A stretch of 64,000 nucleotides of DNA from CAZLKT01 sp964560205 (GTDB lineage: Bacteria; Pseudomonadota; Alphaproteobacteria; Holosporales; Holosporaceae). The stretch lies in NCBI GenBank assembly GCA_964560205.1, contig CAZLKT010000001.1:99447-163446 (forward strand), given 5' to 3'. The translations under genes and the position numbers were made by a program. Positions 60,163-64,000 of this stretch are shown here, one piece after another. The first letter of the stretch is position 1, and each line of letters starts with the position of its first letter. The notes under the pieces were generated by a model. The model was not told where the DNA came from. It made no database searches and saw only the letters and a list, made by a program, of their open reading frames with translations.

Positions 60163-61839
60163 ATGAGTGCGCCAAGAGAAATTAAGCACGATCAAGATGC
60201 TCGCGACGGTATTTTTGCTGGAGTTGAAAAGCTTTCGCGAACGGTTGCATCCACTTTGGGACCAAAAGGGCGTCCTGTTATTTTGGGAAAGGAATTCGGT
60301 TATCCTCGCATTACGAAAGATGGTGTTACAGTGGCGAAGGATATTGTTCTAGAAAATAAGTTTGAAAACATTGGTGCTCAGATTGTGAAGGGTGCTGCTT
60401 CTCAAACTGCGGAAAGCGCAGGAGATGGCACCACAACGGCAACGATTTTAGCTGAAATGATGACTCGCACAGCGCTTCGTCTCATTGCCAGTGGTGTGAA
60501 TGCGGTGGAGATCAGAGATGATGCGGAAAATGCCGTGGCAGACATTGTGAAAAATCTTGCTCAAGACTCCATCTCTTTGAAAGGAGAGGATGAACAGATT
60601 GCTCAGGTGGCCATCATTTCTGCCAATGGAGATAAGGAAGTTGGCAATATGATTGCTGAGGCCATGAAGCTTGTAGGTAATGATGGCGTTATTACCGTGG
60701 AAGAATCCAAATCCATGAGAATGGAGCTGGAAGTGGTGAAGGGAATGCGGTTAGACAACGGATACGTGTCTCCATATTTTGTGACAAATCATGCGAAAAT
60801 GTTGTGTGAAATGGAGAACCCCCTCATTCTTCTCCACGAGAAAAAGATCTCGTCCATCCAGTCTATTCTTCCTGTTCTCGAAAAGGTTGCACAAGAAGGA
60901 AAGGCGTTGGTGGTCTTTGCTGAGGATTTCGAAGCAGAGGTTCTGGGAATGTTTGTGGCCAACAGACTTCGTGGGGGTTTGCGCATTGTTGCGGTGAAGG
61001 CTCCTGGTTTTGGAGAAAGAAGAAAGGCCATGATGGAAGACTTGGCGGTTTTGACTCAGGCGCAAGTCATCTCAGAGGAGATTGGCATGAAACTTGAGAA
61101 AGTCGATATAAGCTTTTTGGGAGCTGCCAAGAAAGTAACGGTCAGCAAAGATCATGTGACAGTTCTGGAGGGTGCTGGAAAGAAACCAGCCATTGAGGAA
61201 AGATGTGCGCATATTCGTGCACAGATCGCAGAGACAACCTCTGATTATGATAGAGAGAAACTTCAAGAGCGGTTGGCGAGACTTACGGGAGGCATTGCTG
61301 TTATTCGTGTAGGTGGAGCAACGGAAATGGAAGTGAAAGAGCGCAAAGATCGCGTGGATGATGCGGTCCATGCCACGAAAGCTGCCATTGAAGAGGGTAT
61401 TGTGGCAGGCGGTGGAACCGCGCTTATTGCTGCCGCCCGCATGCTTTTTCTTGAGCAGGAAGACGCAAAAAAGAAGGGTTTGCCTTTTGGGTATGGAAAA
61501 CAGTGTGTGCTTTCTGCTATTCAGGCTCCCCTACGACAAATTGCCAAAAATGCAGGCAAGGAAGATGGAGTTGTTTTCTCCCATGTTTTTGAGAAACTTA
61601 TTCATGGAAAAGAGAAAAACTATGGCTATGATGCGCGCAATGATGTTTATGGTGATATGATAAAAATGGGCATCATCGATCCTTCTAAGGTGACGCGTTT
61701 GGCTTTGCAGACTGCCACTTCTGTTGCATGCACACTTATTACCACCGGTGCAGTTGTGGCGGAAAAGAAAGAGTTGCCTGCAGCAGCTCCTGCCGCTGGT
61801 ATGGGTGGCATGGGTGGCATGGGAGGTATGGATTTTTAA
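60163..61839 (+). CDS. groEL: Chaperonin GroEL
   Basis: 558 residues. ATP-binding motifs are VASTLGPKGRPVILGKEFG, ITKDGVTVAKDI and AGDGTTTATILAEMM, followed by the apical and equatorial domains and VAGGGTALIAAARM. The C-terminus is the usual Gly/Met tail (GGMGGMGGMDF). Several positions differ from the common consensus (for example RPVILGKEFGYPRI for RNVVLEKSFGAPTI), as in fast-evolving host-associated bacteria. AAGGAGG lies 10 bases before the ATG. Confidence 0.98.
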   Translation: MSAPREIKHDQDARDGIFAGVEKLSRTVASTLGPKGRPVILGKEFGYPRITKDGVTVAKDIVLENKFENIGAQIVKGAASQTAESAGDGTTTATILAEMMTRTALRLIASGVNAVEIRDDAENAVADIVKNLAQDSISLKGEDEQIAQVAIISANGDKEVGNMIAEAMKLVGNDGVITVEESKSMRMELEVVKGMRLDNGYVSPYFVTNHAKMLCEMENPLILLHEKKISSIQSILPVLEKVAQEGKALVVFAEDFEAEVLGMFVANRLRGGLRIVAVKAPGFGERRKAMMEDLAVLTQAQVISEEIGMKLEKVDISFLGAAKKVTVSKDHVTVLEGAGKKPAIEERCAHIRAQIAETTSDYDREKLQERLARLTGGIAVIRVGGATEMEVKERKDRVDDAVHATKAAIEEGIVAGGGTALIAAARMLFLEQEDAKKKGLPFGYGKQCVLSAIQAPLRQIAKNAGKEDGVVFSHVFEKLIHGKEKNYGYDARNDVYGDMIKMGIIDPSKVTRLALQTATSVACTLITTGAVVAEKKELPAAAPAAGMGGMGGMGGMDF

Positions 61840-61889
61840 GAAGCGAAAAACACGGTTTGAAGGGCTTCTTTCCCTGATGGGGTCTTGTG

Positions 61890-61926
61890 GGAGGAGGGGG
61901 GCGCGCATCCCTCTCTTCCTTTTTTT
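61890..61926 (+). terminator. Rho-independent terminator of groESL
   Basis: GGAGGAGGGGG and CCCTCTCTTCC form an 11-bp stem, with two G-U pairs, around an 8-base loop. Seven Ts (61920-61926) follow directly. It lies about 50 bp past the groEL stop. Confidence 0.85.
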
Positions 61927-62006
61927 ATATAACATCTTCAGCGTTTATTTTATGGTTTTCTCGTTAGTGAAAAATACAGTACAAGTAAAAAAATGTTTTT
62001 CCCCTC

Positions 62007-62035
62007 TTGACTCTTCTTTTTTTTGATTATAGAAT
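62007..62035 (+). promoter_or_regulatory. Strong sigma-70-type promoter of the 62069 gene
   Basis: TTGACT (62007-62012) and TAGAAT (62030-62035) with an exact 17-base spacer, just after the groESL terminator. The start would be near 62042, about 27 bases before the ATG, with GAGAGGAAAAAA as ribosome site. Confidence 0.65.
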
Positions 62036-62068
62036 GAGGACCAGAGTTCAATAGAGAGGAAAAAATCT

Positions 62069-63151
62069 ATGAAAAAAATTTTATTGGGTCTAGGACTTGC
62101 TCTCGTTTTGGCACAGTCTTTTGAAGCTGAAGCAGGAAGACAAAGTCCTCACCTTCGTCGTTCTAAAAACAGAGTGGCTACTAGGTCAACCTCGAGGAGC
62201 CGGAAGAATAGTCCATTCAAAGCAGGGAGAAGAGCAAGTGCTCGGAGAAAAGTAGCTCTCGTAGCAAAGAATGCTAATTTGACTCCTGTTGTTGTTGATG
62301 ACAAAGGTGATGTGAAGGGAAAGGTTTCAAGAAGAAAAATAAGAACACATCGTGGAAGAAACCATCAGATTAAACCTTCTGTAGTTGAGAGAATTGTAAA
62401 GGTGGGTGAAAAGGATCCTGAGATGGTAGTAGTACCTGTTGATCATCCAGCAGCTCCAGTTCAGGCAGCCCCAGTGGTTTCCGTTTCGCGTCAGGATGCT
62501 CAGCAAGCCGAAAAAGAGAATCAATCAGGTCTTGTGAAAGATCAAGAAGATCAAGAAGGATACGAAGAGGCCGAGGAAAATCAAAACCTTGGTGGTAACG
62601 AAGACGCTGCTGACAAAGAAGAGGGTGAAGATGAAAATGGTGGGGCAGCTGAGGACCAGCAGATTGGAGATGAAGAAGAGGCATCAGAAGCTCCTTCTTC
62701 TAAACTGAACAAAGTTCTGTCGGTGGCGAAGTGGGTTGGTCTAGGTGCTGTAGCGTATGTCGCTGCGGCCGGTCTTGCCAGGTACTTTGGCTTTACTGAA
62801 CCAGCAAGATCTCTCTGGGAAACTGTGGTGCTTCCTGCTAACCATCTTAAGAATTACACTTTGGGTTATTTTACAGGTGAGAATTATCTGAAAGAGGGGA
62901 ATCTTAAGGTGAAAGTTTATAACGGTTTTAAAAAGGAATATGATGGCCTTATAGGAGCAGAGCAAAAGCAGGATTTACGGCAGGACTTACAACAAACTGA
63001 GGATGATGGTCTTGCTTTTATCAGGAGTGGAGGGTGGCTCGCTGATGGAAAGCTAAACCAAGAGGAATGTTCGAAAGTATTCACGAACAAATATGGAAAT
63101 AAAGAAAGATCTAAGACGATATGTAATAACATTGAAGAGCAAATGAAATAG
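62069..63151 (+). CDS. Secreted protein with basic then acidic regions, distant relative of genes A-D
   Basis: 360 residues, no named family. Signal peptide MKKILLGLGLALVLAQSF ends EAEA near residue 23. A basic Arg/Lys/Ser segment follows to about residue 115 (RKNSPFKAGRRASARRKVAL, SRRKIRTHRGRN), then a long acidic Glu/Asp/Gln stretch (about 150-215). Next is a hydrophobic Gly/Ala module (AKWVGLGAVAYVAAAGLARY) resembling the C-terminal module of genes C and D. About 115 further residues look globular (YFTGENYLKEGNLKVKVYNG). It has its own promoter and is followed by the 102-bp repeat block. Exported; role unknown. Confidence 0.8.
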   Translation: MKKILLGLGLALVLAQSFEAEAGRQSPHLRRSKNRVATRSTSRSRKNSPFKAGRRASARRKVALVAKNANLTPVVVDDKGDVKGKVSRRKIRTHRGRNHQIKPSVVERIVKVGEKDPEMVVVPVDHPAAPVQAAPVVSVSRQDAQQAEKENQSGLVKDQEDQEGYEEAEENQNLGGNEDAADKEEGEDENGGAAEDQQIGDEEEASEAPSSKLNKVLSVAKWVGLGAVAYVAAAGLARYFGFTEPARSLWETVVLPANHLKNYTLGYFTGENYLKEGNLKVKVYNGFKKEYDGLIGAEQKQDLRQDLQQTEDDGLAFIRSGGWLADGKLNQEECSKVFTNKYGNKERSKTICNNIEEQMK

Positions 63152-63237
63152 TAAGATTCTTTTTGCATAGAGTGTTATAGGTAGAGGGAGTAGAAGTTTA
63201 TCTTCTGCTCCTTTCTTTTTTTATAAGAAATGGATTG

Positions 63238-63605
63238 TGTCTGCAGGGGAGACTCCCCCTTGAGGGAGGAGGTTTTTTGCTGTGGAAGCGCATTTTTCCA
63301 CATTGTGTGTGCGCATGTATCATAAAATAATGTCTGCAGAAGAGAGAGGCTCTCCATGAATGAGGGGGTGGCTTTTTTTTGCTGTGGAAACGCATTTTTC
63401 CACATTGTGTGTGCGCATGTATCATAAAATAATGTCTGCAGAAGANNNNNNNNNNNNNNNNNNNNNNNNNNNNNNNNNNNNNNNNNNNNNNNNNNNNNNN
63501 NNNNNNNNNNNNNNNNNNNNNNNNNNNNNNNNNNNNNNNNNNNNNTCCATGAATGAGGGGGTGGCTTTTTTTTGCTGTGGAAACGCATTTTTCCACATTG
63601 CACAT
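63238..63605. repeat. 102-bp tandem repeats with internal palindrome, interrupted by gap
   Basis: Units begin at TGCTGTGG at 63278, 63380 and, after the gap, 63573; the first two are exactly 102 bp apart. Each unit contains the perfect palindrome TGTGGAAA-N6-TTTCCACA (copy one has a single G change) and a shorter GAGAG/CTCTC hairpin. A diverged partial unit precedes the first. Because 102 is a multiple of three, frames stay open on the minus strand with a 34-residue periodicity, but there is no ribosome site or signal peptide and I treat the block as non-coding. Confidence 0.85.
63446..63545. other. Scaffold gap (100 N)
   Basis: Exactly 100 Ns within the 102-bp repeats. Comparison of flanks with an intact unit shows that at least nine bases are missing, plus an unknown number of full units. 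Confidence 0.97.
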
Positions 63606-63916
63606 TCGTGTTATAAAATCATTTATCTGAGACGCTTCAATATATTCTTACGTCTTTTTTATGTGATGCCTTTTTTCCTTAGGATACAGAGAATTTTTCT
63701 TGTATGGAGAGTTCTGCCTAGAATCTTACTAAAGAGGAAACTAAAGAGGAATCTTAGAAAAATTTTTTATCCCATGCTGTGAAAATTTTTATATTCTTCT
63801 CAGCCATCATTCTATGTATATACTTCAAAATCCTCTCCTGTATAACGTATTGTGAGGCATGAGGGGGGGTATGGGAGTATGATCTCCCCGAGGTATATAT
63901 ACTAAATTAGGTAGTG
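63606..63916. other. Spacer with no supported gene
   Basis: AT-rich. A plus-strand frame runs to 63782 but starts in the repeat block, is Phe/Arg/Leu-rich and has no ribosome site. A small GGGAG/CTCCC hairpin is near 63870-63890. I see no gene here. Confidence 0.6.
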
Positions 63917-63944
63917 TCGACATTTAATATTTTTGTGTTATAAT
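63917..63944 (+). promoter_or_regulatory. Promoter of the last, truncated gene
   Basis: TCGACA (63917-63922) and a perfect TATAAT (63939-63944) are 16 bases apart. The start point would be near 63951, just ahead of the GGGAGG ribosome site. Confidence 0.65.
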
Positions 63945-63971
63945 GTTTTAGCATCAAGAAGGGAGGTTAGA

Positions 63972-64000
63972 ATGTTATACGATTTAAGAGATGATCAATG
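63972..64000 (+). CDS. Start of an unidentified gene, cut by window end
   Basis: GGGAGG (63961-63966) stands five bases before an ATG at 63972. The frame then reads MLYDLRDDQ up to the window edge. The well-placed promoter and ribosome site make it a likely gene; nine residues are too few to identify it, and no signal peptide is evident at the start. Confidence 0.65.

Noticed and set aside
63175..63605. Minus-strand frames with a 34-residue repeat crossing the 102-bp block
   Set aside because: The frames are open only because 102 is divisible by three. Two different frames are equally open, there is no ribosome site or signal peptide, and the units are strong palindromes.
63238..63605. CRISPR array
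   Set aside because: Period is 102 bp and whole units are near-identical. There are no unique spacers between short repeats and no cas genes in the window.
63360..63782. Plus-strand frame reading into Phe/Arg-rich sequence
   Set aside because: It begins in the repeat block, spans the gap, has no ribosome site and its composition is not protein-like.

Overview
The window is a 64 kb piece of a draft bacterial chromosome, with two 100-N scaffold gaps. Gene content points to an alphaproteobacterium: a class I lysyl-tRNA synthetase, a DUF3576 lipoprotein next to pepA, an AddB-type nuclease, a serS/LysM-M23/yajC/secD block, and a groESL promoter of the alphaproteobacterial RpoH type (CTTG-N16-TATAAT). 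Conserved clusters are repeatedly split or shortened: ftsQA without ftsZ, secD without secF, tolQRA without tolB-pal, addB without addA. There are also many Sec-exported low-complexity proteins. Together these suggest a host-associated lineage with a reduced genome, of Holosporales/Rickettsiales style. The order-level placement is inference.

Layout. 1-2036: end of ligA and an M23 endopeptidase. 1981-6614: an array of four paralogous secreted basic proteins (genes A-D, all on the minus strand). It includes one broken copy, internal tandem repeats, a scaffold gap and recurring intergenic hairpins. 6738-9417: lptB-lptA-mraY. 9765-21717: pepA, a DUF3576 lipoprotein, plsY, dprA, topA, ftsQ, ftsA, ybaB, glmU, glmS. 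21724-23274: lysS. 23440-26705: a second cluster of three secreted Lys-rich proteins, two of which share an acidic DDDEFFDA tail. 26851-32242: recG, an unknown exported protein, lptC, tRNA-Leu, lipB, lpxC. 32313-33018: an exported acidic protein and a 54-residue secreted protein with twin CX3C motifs. 33177-37530: serS, an NlpD-like lipoprotein, yajC, secD. 37559-43764: mrdA, mreD, an ATM1-type ABC exporter, and a divergent PBP1A. 43742-46898: tsaB, gmk, tRNA-Phe, accD, tpiA, tRNA-Lys. 47001-54898: a small protein, trkA, an AmpG-like permease, truA, folC, addB. 54915-59582: dapA, tolA, tolR, tolQ, rpe, bioY. 59682-61926: the groESL operon with promoter and terminator. 62007-64000: a secreted acidic/basic protein, a 102-bp tandem repeat block with the second gap, and the start of a further gene.

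How the genes work together. Much of the window builds and exports the envelope. Peptidoglycan: mraY, ftsQA, glmS/glmU, PBP1A, PBP2, mreD, M23 enzymes, AmpG. LPS: lpxC, lptA/B/C. Lipid: plsY, accD. Protein export: secD, yajC. Tol energiser: tolQRA. The rest is housekeeping: aminoacyl-tRNA synthetases, topA, recG, addB, dprA, chaperonin.

The distinctive material is the set of exported proteins that I cannot assign to known families. Genes A-D share a signal peptide, a Lys/Arg-rich segment, a KSxTE-type linker and a short Gly/Ala-rich hydrophobic C-terminal module. The gene after groEL looks like a distant relative. This set evolves by duplication, repeat expansion and frame loss at homopolymer runs, and it is the best candidate here for an undescribed lineage-specific secreted system.
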